From a virus, in IMG/VR virus record IMGVR_UViG_3300050034_000038, positions 1 to 24,128 of that record: 24,128 nucleotides of DNA; one strand, written 5' to 3'. The notes under the pieces were generated by a model. The model did no database searches and had not been told where the DNA came from. It worked only from the letters and a program-made list of their open reading frames with translations. Position numbers and translations under genes: made by a program. Below, piece by piece: positions 14,965 to 22,328 of the stretch. The first letter of the stretch is position 1, and each line of letters opens with the position of its first letter.

Positions 14965-15494
14965 TTATTTATTACTTGCATTTTGTTTTCTTATTCTGTC
15001 ATTTTCTTCTTCTATTTTAATATTTTTATATGCCATCCATTCTGTCAATTCTTCTGAACTTATCCTGGTCAACAATTCATTAACTGTGCATCCTAAAGTT
15101 TCTGCCATATCAAAATAAAACCTTCTTTCAGAATGCTCACTTAGTTTTTTGTTGCTGTTTCAACTGCATCAACATCAAGTCCAGAAATTCTTATAACTAC
15201 TTGTGCTATTCTTTCTAAGACTCCTCCGTTCTTTTCGTTTAAAACATTTCTATCGGTTGGCTCGAATATTAATTTTAATGTCTCTGGGTCATATGAACTT
15301 GTGATTGCTAAATCTGCATACATATTTTCAAAGTTCATTTTTCCTTTTTTATCCATTGCCTCTCCCATAACTAATGCTCTTTTTTTGCCTGTCATTGACT
15401 TAACTAAAATATCTACTTCCCATTCTGGAATATTGAGAATCTCTGACTTTATATCTTGGGCATTTAAAATTTTATCTCTTAAACTTTCACTCAT
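14965..15494 (-). CDS. Tail assembly chaperone, frameshift product (GT)
   Basis: A -1 shift at A-AAA-AAC (15150-15144), just before the zero-frame TAA, joins the 117-residue G protein to a 59-residue extension. The extension has no start codon of its own. It reads FYFDMAETLGCTVNELLTRI and then SSEELTEWMAY, the typical second-frame domain of Gram-positive phage tail chaperones. The total is about 176 residues. By analogy with lambda gpG/gpGT, the long form binds the tape measure and recruits tail tube subunits. It sits directly upstream of the tape measure gene, as expected. Confidence 0.85.
15141..15494 (-). CDS. Tail assembly chaperone, short form (G)
   Basis: A 117-residue helical, charged protein that ends at TAA one codon after the slippery site. 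It contains IPEWEVDILVKSMTGKKRALVM, typical of small tail chaperones of Firmicute phages. It would coat the tape measure before tube assembly. AAAGGAGAAAGCAA precedes the ATG. It is the first gene after the duplicated 116-base element and opens the tail block. Confidence 0.85.
   Translation of the reverse strand: MSESLRDKILNAQDIKSEILNIPEWEVDILVKSMTGKKRALVMGEAMDKKGKMNFENMYADLAITSSYDPETLKLIFEPTDRNVLNEKNGGVLERIAQVVIRISGLDVDAVETATKN
15144..15150 (-). other. -1 ribosomal frameshift slippery site
   Basis: On the minus strand, A-AAA-AAC fits X-XXY-YYZ in the correct register, with the zero-frame stop TAA right after it. The -1 frame then stays open for 59 codons. I see no strong stem-loop close downstream. 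Confidence 0.85.
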
Positions 15495-15529
15495 TTGCTT
15501 TCTCCTTTGCTTTTTATTTGTTCTACCTC

Positions 15530-15645
15530 AAATTTGCTCCACATATGCTCTACGTTCGATTTAGTTACCAAAGGTATTGGTAGCCAAGAAGTTTCAAACT
15601 ATCGTTTTACCATATTCAACCCAGGACATTACTCCATAAAAACCC
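15530..15645 (-). promoter_or_regulatory. Duplicated late leader element, copy 1
   Basis: This gene-free stretch aligns without gaps to 23392-23507, with about 91 of 116 bases matching by hand. The most conserved minus-strand blocks are TGGAGTAATGTCCTGGGT, ATATGGTA, AACTTCT, TACCTTTGGTAAC, AATCGAACGTAGAGC and GAGCAAATTT. It contains the quasi-palindrome GTTACCAAAGGTATT (15564-15578), related to the operator in the early promoters. It ends about 35 bases before the chaperone start. It may be a late promoter with operator, or a structured leader RNA. The strand is chosen because it precedes a minus-strand gene block. Confidence 0.75.
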
Positions 15646-15650
15646 TTTTT

Positions 15651-16271
15651 TTAAAATGGTCCGAATGAAAAACAATTCTGGTCTATATCGTTTGTACTTG
15701 AAAAATCTACTTTTTGCTGAATAACTCCATCTACTGCCGCATCTATATCGCCTTTGTCAATTATTCCCCAAACTCTCATTGTTGCACCTGCTGTTGCTAT
15801 ATTATAAAATTCTATGACAAAGTCATTATCTGCTATTAATGTTTTAGAAAAATAATCAGAGCCATCATAAAATTTACTTAAAGTTCCTGTCACATCTTTT
15901 AATCCTTGTGTTCTTTCTATAAATTGGTCACCAAAAATAGTTGAGTCAATGTTAGTTGCTGTCAAAACATAATCAAACTCATGTGCTTGAACTACTGGTA
16001 CTACTGGGAGATAACTTCCACTAACTGTTACAGTTCTAGCTGCTACTGTTAAAAATGTTATTATCCCTGCTAATCTATTTAAAGAATAAAGAGTTGATGC
16101 TTGAAGAACTCCTCCAACATAAACTTCAATTACTGAATTCATTCCCCAAACATTTTTGGTAGTATCTGTTATTTGATAATTTTCATTATCCGTTGTTGTT
16201 GTTGCTTGAGTTGTGAAAACTGTTTCAGTACTATAAGTTAGGACTTTGGCATTCTTACCTGCTATTGCCAT
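15651..16271 (-). CDS. Tail tube-like protein 2 (206 aa)
   Basis: The second of two tandem tail-tube paralogues. Its C-terminal half matches the next gene: TNIDSTIFGDQFIERTQGLKD versus TNIDVSVFGVTFVQRIQGLKD, then a shared DIDAAVDGVIQQKVD / DNDAAVDGAITTKID end. It also carries about 85 extra residues near its N-terminus (NVWGMNSVIEVYVGGVLQAS to YLPVVPVV), which look like an inserted beta domain. It may be an alternative tube subunit or a tail-tube decoration. AGGGAGGCG precedes the ATG. It is the last gene before the duplicated element. Confidence 0.75.
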   Translation of the reverse strand: MAIAGKNAKVLTYSTETVFTTQATTTTDNENYQITDTTKNVWGMNSVIEVYVGGVLQASTLYSLNRLAGIITFLTVAARTVTVSGSYLPVVPVVQAHEFDYVLTATNIDSTIFGDQFIERTQGLKDVTGTLSKFYDGSDYFSKTLIADNDFVIEFYNIATAGATMRVWGIIDKGDIDAAVDGVIQQKVDFSSTNDIDQNCFSFGPF

Positions 16272-16289
16272 TAGATTTTCGCCTCCCTG

Positions 16290-16688
16290 TTAAACTGCAA
16301 CTGTTGCGACTCCTGTACCATCTAAATCTATTTTAGTTGTGATTGCTCCATCCACCGCTGCATCATTGTCAATTTTATTAACTTTTACTTGTTGGCTATA
16401 AACAAGACCACCGCCATAATTTACTTGTATATATAATGCTGTATCATTAAGCCATGAAGATTGAATTGCTACTTGTCCGTTCGTGTCTGTTGGGTCTACA
16501 AATCCTGTTAATGTGTAAGTTGCATCTTTTAACCCTTGAATCCTTTGAACAAAAGTTACACCAAAAACTGATACATCAATATTAGTAGCAGATAATGGTA
16601 AATCTACTTCCTTTATTTGTGATACTACATGCCAAGTTGTATCATCTATTGAAACACTAACTACTGCGGATTTTCCTGGTAAAGCCAT
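16290..16688 (-). CDS. Major tail tube protein
   Basis: A 132-residue protein shares a core with the paralogue that follows it (TNID..FG..F..R.QGLKD.T.TL) and has the end DDAAVDGAITTKIDLDGTGV typical of phage tail tube proteins. Many copies would stack into the tail tube around the tape measure. I choose the ATG at 16688 (MALPGKS) because GGAGGTG lies six bases before it; the in-frame start at 16703 overlaps that site. It stands between the small zinc protein and the longer paralogue. Confidence 0.82.
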   Translation of the reverse strand: MALPGKSAVVSVSIDDTTWHVVSQIKEVDLPLSATNIDVSVFGVTFVQRIQGLKDATYTLTGFVDPTDTNGQVAIQSSWLNDTALYIQVNYGGGLVYSQQVKVNKIDNDAAVDGAITTKIDLDGTGVATVAV

Positions 16689-16708
16689 TAATAACACCTC
16701 CAAATATT

Positions 16709-16957
16709 TTAGGGTTCTATTACTTCCATATTCTCATCTATCTCATTGCCATTAAAAAATTCTTTCCCACAAATTAAACAATTCCAATGATCAGGCCCAC
16801 CCATTACTGTTAGATTGTTCCTTTGATTGATTGGGTGTTTGCATTCTGAGTTAGTTTCCTTTAACATTTCATCGCACAAAAGTGAAACAGTTTCGAGTTG
16901 TGCTTTGCAAATATAAACTTGTGATACTATTGTTCTCAAAATTGTATCGTTATCCAT
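16709..16957 (-). CDS. Small putative zinc-binding protein
   Basis: An 82-residue protein with a helical first half and a likely metal site: CKH at about residues 39-41 and WNCLICGKEF at about 58-67, giving a C-x-H ... C-x2-C set. Similar short proteins sit near tail completion genes in other phages, from memory. The function is unknown; it could be a structural chaperone or a small virion part. AGGAGGAG precedes the ATG, and it lies nine bases after the tail-terminator gene. Confidence 0.7.
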   Translation of the reverse strand: MDNDTILRTIVSQVYICKAQLETVSLLCDEMLKETNSECKHPINQRNNLTVMGGPDHWNCLICGKEFFNGNEIDENMEVIEP

Positions 16958-16966
16958 TTTCTCCTC

Positions 16967-17383
16967 CTATGTTTGCTGAAGCATTAATTCAAATCTTCCA
17001 CTTATTCTCCTGGTTTTTCCTGCATCGAATGTTTCCTTAATACTGGAACCTTCTCCATATCTGCAATAAACCAGGTTGTAATTTGAAATTGAAATATTTG
17101 TATAATCTAAGAGACCAATAATTTCATTCATTATTGTTTCCGCCTCTAGATATCCTGCGTATCCACTCCAAACATTTATGGTCATTGAAGTTTCTTTTCC
17201 TTGTCTATCAAAAGTATTAAATTTAGTTTCCGTTCCTTCTCCAATTTCCACATATGGTACTTGTTGTCCGACAGGGACAAAATCAAAAACACCAGTAATC
17301 ATTGCCATTAATGCCACGTTTCCTGTTAGAGTTGTCATTATTGCTTTTTGAATATCTAATAAACTTCCTCTGCCTACTGTCAT
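16967..17383 (-). CDS. Tail completion/terminator protein (DUF3168-like)
   Basis: The 138-residue protein has the pattern of DUF3168: LLDIQKAIMTTLTGNVALMA, a VPYVEIGEGTE block, TMTINVWS-like SMTINVWSGYAG, and a C-terminal FDAGKTRRISGRFELML. This family caps the tail tube and joins it to the head. It follows the HK97 gp10-like gene, the usual order for such proteins. AGAGGTGAG precedes the ATG. Confidence 0.88.
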   Translation of the reverse strand: MTVGRGSLLDIQKAIMTTLTGNVALMAMITGVFDFVPVGQQVPYVEIGEGTETKFNTFDRQGKETSMTINVWSGYAGYLEAETIMNEIIGLLDYTNISISNYNLVYCRYGEGSSIKETFDAGKTRRISGRFELMLQQT

Positions 17384-17395
17384 TTTTTCTCACCT

Positions 17396-17857
17396 CTAAC
17401 CATTTTCTAACTCTTTACAAATTTGTATCATTCCTGCTGTGAAATCTGATTGTTCTGCTTTCCATGCAGGAAATAAAAAAGGTTGTGCTGTTGTTCCTCG
17501 GATAGATATTGCTCTTGCGATTACATATTCCAATCCTGTCATTCCATGTCTTGATGCCCATCCTGCTAGTGCTGATGGTGGAGGGAAATGTGGTTTACTT
17601 CCATTTTCTATTGCTGCTGAGTAATCCTTTGTTGCTACAATGTCTGCCTCGAATCCTTTCTGCATTATTCTGGTTACAATCCCAGAACGAAGAAATCCTA
17701 AATCAGAAGGGGCCCTTCTTTTAGCATCTGTTTCAATTTTCAAAGCTGACTTAACTATTTGCTGAGCTACTTTTACTTCCTGCTCTGCAGATAGTTTATA
17801 AAATTTTGCTGCGCATTCATTTCCACCAATTACTGTAACAGTTACACTATCTGCCAT
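17396..17857 (-). CDS. HK97 gp10-like tail completion protein
   Basis: A 153-residue protein with the HK97 gp10/neck family layout: ALKIETDAKRRAPSDLGFLRSG, then YSAAIENGSKPHFPPPSALAGW, then TTAQPFLFPAWKAEQ. These proteins connect head and tail or complete the tail. I choose the ATG at 17857 (MADSVTV) because AGAAGGT precedes it and it follows the previous stop by one base; the frame opens further upstream inside that gene. Confidence 0.9.
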   Translation of the reverse strand: MADSVTVTVIGGNECAAKFYKLSAEQEVKVAQQIVKSALKIETDAKRRAPSDLGFLRSGIVTRIMQKGFEADIVATKDYSAAIENGSKPHFPPPSALAGWASRHGMTGLEYVIARAISIRGTTAQPFLFPAWKAEQSDFTAGMIQICKELENG

Positions 17858-17858
17858 T

Positions 17859-18200
17859 TTATTGACCTTCTTCCAAAGGTTTTGCATCTATAACATGAAC
17901 TTCTAATGGTTGGTCCTCGTAGCAAGTTGCTAAATATAAAACGTTCATTGTATGTCCAAATCCTGTAACATGGTCACCTTTTAAAATGTCAGTTCCTGGT
18001 GCCACATATAAAAGATATGATGTAACATCTAAATCTGCTCCCGCTTCAAGAATTGCTTTATCTCTAAAATCATCAAGCCTGCCTAGAACAGTATTTCCAA
18101 CTGGATAAACTTTGATAAATCCTCCGCTCCCATCTGGTGTTAGGGTTGGCCTCCTAACTAAAAAATCAAAATGTAATAATCTTTGAAAACTATTATCCAT
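17859..18200 (-). CDS. Head closure/connector protein
   Basis: A 113-residue beta-rich protein (SFQRLLHFDFLVRRPTLTPD, YLLYVAPGTDILKGDHVTGF, YLATCYEDQPLEVHVIDAKP) fits the small head-closure proteins that follow the first connector, such as the SPP1 gp16 type. The ATG at 18200 is chosen because TTTGGAG lies eight bases before it; an upstream in-frame GTG is too close to that site. It overlaps the end of the preceding gene by eight bases, so coupling is likely. Confidence 0.78.
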   Translation of the reverse strand: MDNSFQRLLHFDFLVRRPTLTPDGSGGFIKVYPVGNTVLGRLDDFRDKAILEAGADLDVTSYLLYVAPGTDILKGDHVTGFGHTMNVLYLATCYEDQPLEVHVIDAKPLEEGQ

Positions 18201-18645
18201 TATCATCACTCCAAAGGTCTACGTCTGGTGCTGTGCCTGGGTAATCAAATTCAGTCCTCTTGAACATTGGGTCAACCAGACTCTGGTCTTGTTCTGTTGA
18301 TGTTTTATCTGCTGTGAGAACTGCTCCACTATATGGCATTGCTGCTCTTGTTTTGTGCCAATTGGATTCATATTCTAGTTTGTCTGCCAATGCGATATAT
18401 TGTGCTGATTTTTGGCTGTAAGTTATTTTTGTTTTTCCAACTGCGGTATCAACTAATCTTGAATATTTACTTGCGATTGCGTTTGCACAATGATGGGCAA
18501 CTAACCATAAGTTGTTAGGGTCATCTAAAAGTGCGTTTATTTCCTCGTCATAAAGTAACGGGTCCACAGATAGTGTATCTCCAATTAATAATCTCACTTG
18601 GTCTTTGGGAATATTAAGAGGGTCTGTGTATGTCCACGTCATCAT
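18193..18645 (-). CDS. Head-tail connector (adaptor) protein
   Basis: A 150-residue helical protein (DQVRLLIGDTLSVDPLLYDEE, IASKYSRLVDTAVGKTKITYSQKS, YIALADKLEYE) typical of the phage head-tail adaptor that binds below the portal, gp6/gp15-like. The start at 18645 overlaps the stop of the small upstream gene (ATGA); a second ATG follows at once and either may be used. It opens the connector series, which runs in standard order to the tail tube. Confidence 0.82.
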   Translation of the reverse strand: MMTWTYTDPLNIPKDQVRLLIGDTLSVDPLLYDEEINALLDDPNNLWLVAHHCANAIASKYSRLVDTAVGKTKITYSQKSAQYIALADKLEYESNWHKTRAAMPYSGAVLTADKTSTEQDQSLVDPMFKRTEFDYPGTAPDVDLWSDDNG

Positions 18646-18794
18646 GCAACTTCAATAATTTTAGCTAATCCTTTTCTTGCCAGAGATTGTAATTCTTTTT
18701 CAGATAATCCTGTAATCACTTTTCCAGATTCTTTAAATTTTCCATTAAGTTTCATTCTTTTAGTGGTTACATATTTTTTCTCTTTATCAGCCAT
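18642..18794 (-). CDS. Small basic protein after the capsid gene (50 aa)
   Basis: A 50-residue protein: MADKEKKYVTTKRMKLNGKF, then SGKVITGLSEKEL and a helical end. Tiny proteins with a lysine-rich start and a KxNGKxxxxGxxI turn are common after phage capsid genes, from memory, and their role is unknown. AGGAGAAATTT precedes the ATG. Its TGA overlaps the start of the adaptor gene by four bases (ATGA), so it is firmly part of the operon. Confidence 0.8.
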   Translation of the reverse strand: MADKEKKYVTTKRMKLNGKFKESGKVITGLSEKELQSLARKGLAKIIEVA

Positions 18795-18813
18795 AAATTT
18801 CTCCTCCTTTTCA

Positions 18814-18844
18814 TTTTTTAAAAAGGTGGCTTTTTAAACCACCT
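18814..18844 (-). terminator. Terminator/attenuator after the capsid gene
   Basis: On the minus strand AGGTGG-TTTAAAAAG-CCACCT is followed by TTTTT. It begins about 12 bases after the capsid stop. It lies within a continuous operon, so it probably lowers rather than stops transcription, which would keep capsid mRNA in excess. Confidence 0.78.
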
Positions 18845-18855
18845 CTAAAAATTAT

Positions 18856-19848
18856 TTATGCTATACAAGCTGAGAAGAACACTCCTAAATCTGCGGATAT
18901 TAATTTACTATCAAATGCCATTTCAGCTTCGATTCTATCTGCGGATAAATGTTCCATTCTAAATGTTTTGATTCTGTTGCCTGCATTTCCTGCGCCTAAA
19001 TATCCTGTCCAAGAGAAAGTATAACCTGCGCTTGGTGTTAGAATTGATGGTCTTGGATTTGCGTAACAAAGTAATGCTGATTTTGTGCTGATGATAAAGT
19101 CAAAGACTCCCGTTGCTCCTTGAGCCGCTGAATTAAATGCGGAACGTGCAACCATTACATTGTCAACTTCAAATAATGCGGCAAGTATATCAGTTGTTAA
19201 AATACCTCTTTGAGTGTATTTAATTCTGTCTAGTATATCTGCGTTATTCTTTAATGCGTTAAAAACATATGGTGATAAAACTAATGTGTTTGGCGCAAAG
19301 CCAGTATTTTGTTCTATCTCTGTTCCTGCGTAAACTATATCCTCAATTGGATTTGAGTTTGCATTATCCCATTGTATGAATGAAGTTCCAGGTACTGCTG
19401 CTGCAGGGACACCTACTAAATCTGTACCCCAAACTGTAGTATGGAAATAGTTTGAAGCCCATACTCTTTCTCTTCTGATTAACAATTGTTGAGTTAACCA
19501 TTCTGTTCCATCTCTATCCATGTCTAGTGGAATATCAGCGTTTGCTCTTATCTGGTCATCCACATCCTTGTGCAACCCATACACATTTGCGAAGTAGGTA
19601 GGTGTATTGTCTATTGAATATCCACCGCCTGCTGTTTCAGTTCCTGCGGCTCTTAATTGTGCTTCATCTCTGAACCAATCTTCCTTACTGTAAGTGAAGT
19701 ATCTATCAGATTGTTTTGGTACAGGTATATTTGGGAATACCTGGCTTGCTACAAAATTATCTGCATCTTGAATATATGCGATTGAAATATTAGTTAGTGG
19801 CACGTTTACGTGGACATCTGACCTTAAAGGATTTGGCATAATCTTCAA
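18856..19848 (-). CDS. Major capsid protein
   Basis: The 330-residue protein has the strong signature of a siphophage major capsid family: VHVNVPLTNISIAYIQDADN, FVASQVFPNIPVPKQSDRYF, DWFRDEAQLRAAGTETAGGG, GLHKDVDDQIRANADIPLD. It forms the head shell, presumably with an HK97-type fold. It has AAGGAG at a good distance before the ATG, is preceded by a 115-base leader with palindromes, and is followed by a hairpin attenuator, both consistent with high expression. Its upstream neighbours, scaffold and decoration proteins, complete the head module. Confidence 0.95.
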   Translation of the reverse strand: MKIMPNPLRSDVHVNVPLTNISIAYIQDADNFVASQVFPNIPVPKQSDRYFTYSKEDWFRDEAQLRAAGTETAGGGYSIDNTPTYFANVYGLHKDVDDQIRANADIPLDMDRDGTEWLTQQLLIRRERVWASNYFHTTVWGTDLVGVPAAAVPGTSFIQWDNANSNPIEDIVYAGTEIEQNTGFAPNTLVLSPYVFNALKNNADILDRIKYTQRGILTTDILAALFEVDNVMVARSAFNSAAQGATGVFDFIISTKSALLCYANPRPSILTPSAGYTFSWTGYLGAGNAGNRIKTFRMEHLSADRIEAEMAFDSKLISADLGVFFSACIA

Positions 19849-19963
19849 CTCCTTGTTATTTTTGGTAGGTTATTAACCTCCAGATTTTTTTGTTTAAAAT
19901 TAAACAATCATATTTATTTTAAACATCATTCTTACATTTTGGTGCTATCAAAGTTAAAAAAAA
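19849..19963 (-). promoter_or_regulatory. Capsid gene leader with two palindromes
   Basis: A 115-base gap, the longest inside the head block. It holds a perfect 18-base palindrome TTGTTTAATTTTAAACAA (19890-19907, minus-strand reading) and a 13-base palindrome AGGTTAATAACCT (19867-19879), plus GGAGG well upstream of the real site. There is no T-run after the hairpins on the minus strand, so this is not a simple terminator. No clear promoter is visible. Confidence 0.45.
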
Positions 19964-20692
19964 TTATCCAAGAACAATAACTATAAATCCTGCGCCTTCT
20001 ACAAATGCAGTTACTGCGCTTGCTTTTATTGTTATTGTATCTGCTGCTCCAAATGTATTTAATGCTGTTACTGCTGTTCCTTCTATATCTGCTCCATAAG
20101 GAGTGCAAAGTGCACTTGTTAATGATAAAACTCCGCCTGTTACTTGTACTGCATCAATAAATGGAGAAATTGTCATTGCTTTTGCTGCGGTAGTTACTGG
20201 TGCAGCCATTACAAATGAAACTTTTTGGATTGACCCAACAAATCCAGGAGTATAAGCTGTAACTATATTCATTGCTGCTGTTATTGCGCTTAGTGTTACT
20301 GGAAATGATAGGATAGTTTTGGTATTAACACCGCCACCAATTCCTTTTGAAGTTAAACTAACAGCATGGATTTCATTAATTGCTCCGCTTTCTAAAGCGA
20401 TACCAATAACTGCTCCACTTGAAAAAGTTACTAATCTTCCTGTTGCATCTACTTGTAAGTTTTGGCCTGCGGTTACATTTCCGCCATAAACTGCATTACT
20501 TGTTCCTTCTATGGCTACATTTCCTGCCATATTAGCGGTTGGATTATCTTGGACAATTCCTATTGCATTTGCTCCAATGGTTGCTATATCCATTAATCCA
20601 GTTGATAATATTTGTACTGCATAGTATTGTTTTAAAGTCATATCGCTGTTACTGACAAACGTTTCGTTATATACCTTTATTTCAAATCCCAT
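19964..20692 (-). CDS. Capsid decoration protein (DUF2190-like)
   Basis: Residues 1 to about 110 match the DUF2190 capsid-cement type: YNETFVSNSDMTLKQYYAVQ, AIGIVQDNPTANMAGNVAIE, GNVTAGQNLQVDATGRLVTF, AVIGIALESGA. Residues about 120-242 form a second, beta-rich domain (TILSFPVTLSAITAAMNIV ... FIVIVLG) of unknown kind, perhaps exposed on the head surface. DUF2190 proteins clamp the capsid lattice. It lies between the scaffold and capsid genes, the usual place. Confidence 0.83.
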   Translation of the reverse strand: MGFEIKVYNETFVSNSDMTLKQYYAVQILSTGLMDIATIGANAIGIVQDNPTANMAGNVAIEGTSNAVYGGNVTAGQNLQVDATGRLVTFSSGAVIGIALESGAINEIHAVSLTSKGIGGGVNTKTILSFPVTLSAITAAMNIVTAYTPGFVGSIQKVSFVMAAPVTTAAKAMTISPFIDAVQVTGGVLSLTSALCTPYGADIEGTAVTALNTFGAADTITIKASAVTAFVEGAGFIVIVLG

Positions 20693-20697
20693 AGTTG

Positions 20698-22326
20698 TTA
20701 ATACCTCCCATCATGTTCGATTTTATAGTCTCTGTATATTTCTGGATTTTCTTCTAATGCTTGCACATAAGCTTGTTCTTTGGTCATTTTACCATCTGAC
20801 TTTGTAATTTTTTCTTTTGCAATTGCATTCATCTTTTGACTTGGACTTCCTGTTTCTCCCATTGCGGCAGAACCAATTTCCTTAAATATTCCGCTTTCTC
20901 TCAACTGTTCATTTGTAGATTTTAAAACAGTTTGAATTTTAGTTGCATATTCTGGGTTTATATCGTTAATCCCTTTTAGTACTGCTCCGAGTTCTAAAGT
21001 ATTAACGGATAAGTTTTTGTAAGATTTTGCAATTGAAACAAATTCACTTATCGCTTTTTCATCTTCCATCTTTTTAATGGTTACAGATAAAGATTTTGTA
21101 ATTGCTGCTTGATTTTCTTTTTCTTTCCATAAAGCAAGCAATGTCTTTTTCATATCTCTTGAAACCTTTAAACTGTCAATATCTGCCGCTTTCATTATCT
21201 TCATTCCTTGTTCGCCTCCTATAGATTTGTATAATGGTTTACCCATTTTTGCTACTGGTAATCCTCCAACTGGTGTATTTGGTTTTTCTGGTACACCTGG
21301 TTTTGCTGCGATTGTTGGTTTTGCTGCTGCTTGACCACCGAATGCACTAGTCTCTGGTTTTCCTGGTGTTGCTGCAGGCTTTGGCATATCTGGTGGTTGT
21401 GGAGAATTTGGTACTCCTGGTTGACTAAATTGTGATGTTGCAGTATCTGGGAAAGCTCCACCTTCTGCAACTCCTGGCTTATTTCCAAATCCTGCAACTG
21501 GTGCTGCTGCTGCATTAGTAACTCCTGCTAGTTGTTCTTGTCCTGGCATATTATCATTTGTTGAATCATCCACTAGTTCTGCTGAATCATCTATTTGCTC
21601 GTCACCTTGCGAATTAGATTCATCTAACATTTCCTGGCCAGAATCTTCTCCATCTTCACCTTCACCATCATCTTCCATATCTTCTTCTCCGCCATCTTCA
21701 TCTTCATCTTCGTTATCTTCTGAGCCATCTGAATATCCTGCTACTTGTGCAAGTCCTGCGAATACATCATCTGGTAGTTCATCTTTGTATGCCATTAATA
21801 ATTTGCAGGCTACTTCTGCTGCTTGTTGTGCCTCTGGTGAGACATCCATTTGTTTTAAAATTTTATCCATCAATTCTTGTTTTTCTAGGTTTGTGTCTGC
21901 AATTGATTTCATAACGTCTGTGATTATACTTTTGCTCACTTTAGTAATCCCCTCCTCTATTGCAATTTTATCGTTTTTAAAACTATGACCTTTTCCAATT
22001 AACTTATTTGCTGCTGATGATATTTTCCCACCAATCGTGGCCCATTGTCCTTCACTATAACCCCCACTTGCTTTTGCTCCTGGATGATTAAAATATGATA
22101 CTGCTGATGCAACATGAGCCTGGTCAATTGGATATTTGAAATGTGCGGGGTCAGCATATTGTGATGCCGATTGTGGTTTTCCTTTTGGCGGAGTTGCGTG
22201 GGCATTCGTAACATTATCAGCTTTCTTTATTTTCTCTGCGCTTTTAAAAATTAAGAACTTCTTTAAATTAGCGGCTTTTGGTACTAGTGAAACTTCCACC
22301 GCCTCTAAATCTCTTAAAATAGGCAT
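20698..22326 (-). CDS. Scaffold-like protein with N-terminal protease remnant
   Basis: The 542-residue protein opens with LRDLEAVEVSLVPKAANLKK, the segment that normally ends XkdF/S78-type prohead proteases. Residues about 55-115 resemble the DUF6582 type (YADPAHFKYPIDQAHVASAV, YFNHPGAK). A strongly acidic stretch (about 205-260) and a proline/glycine/alanine-rich region (about 265-355) follow. The C-terminal helical domain (about 370-542) ends with a motif typical of phage scaffolds (AYVQALEENPEIYRDY). It probably guides capsid assembly and is removed by the protease. GAGGAGG inside the end of the upstream gene serves its ATG, so translation is coupled. Confidence 0.8.
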   Translation of the reverse strand: MPILRDLEAVEVSLVPKAANLKKFLIFKSAEKIKKADNVTNAHATPPKGKPQSASQYADPAHFKYPIDQAHVASAVSYFNHPGAKASGGYSEGQWATIGGKISSAANKLIGKGHSFKNDKIAIEEGITKVSKSIITDVMKSIADTNLEKQELMDKILKQMDVSPEAQQAAEVACKLLMAYKDELPDDVFAGLAQVAGYSDGSEDNEDEDEDGGEEDMEDDGEGEDGEDSGQEMLDESNSQGDEQIDDSAELVDDSTNDNMPGQEQLAGVTNAAAAPVAGFGNKPGVAEGGAFPDTATSQFSQPGVPNSPQPPDMPKPAATPGKPETSAFGGQAAAKPTIAAKPGVPEKPNTPVGGLPVAKMGKPLYKSIGGEQGMKIMKAADIDSLKVSRDMKKTLLALWKEKENQAAITKSLSVTIKKMEDEKAISEFVSIAKSYKNLSVNTLELGAVLKGINDINPEYATKIQTVLKSTNEQLRESGIFKEIGSAAMGETGSPSQKMNAIAKEKITKSDGKMTKEQAYVQALEENPEIYRDYKIEHDGRY

Positions 22327-22328
22327 TT

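Noticed and set aside
15547-15570. TTCGATT in the duplicated elements as a tRNA T-arm
   Set aside because: No acceptor stem, anticodon arm or CCA end could be found on either strand in either copy.
15530-15645. The duplicated element as a simple terminator
   Set aside because: There is no strong GC stem followed by a T-run on the minus strand. The conservation is spread over the whole element rather than in a hairpin.
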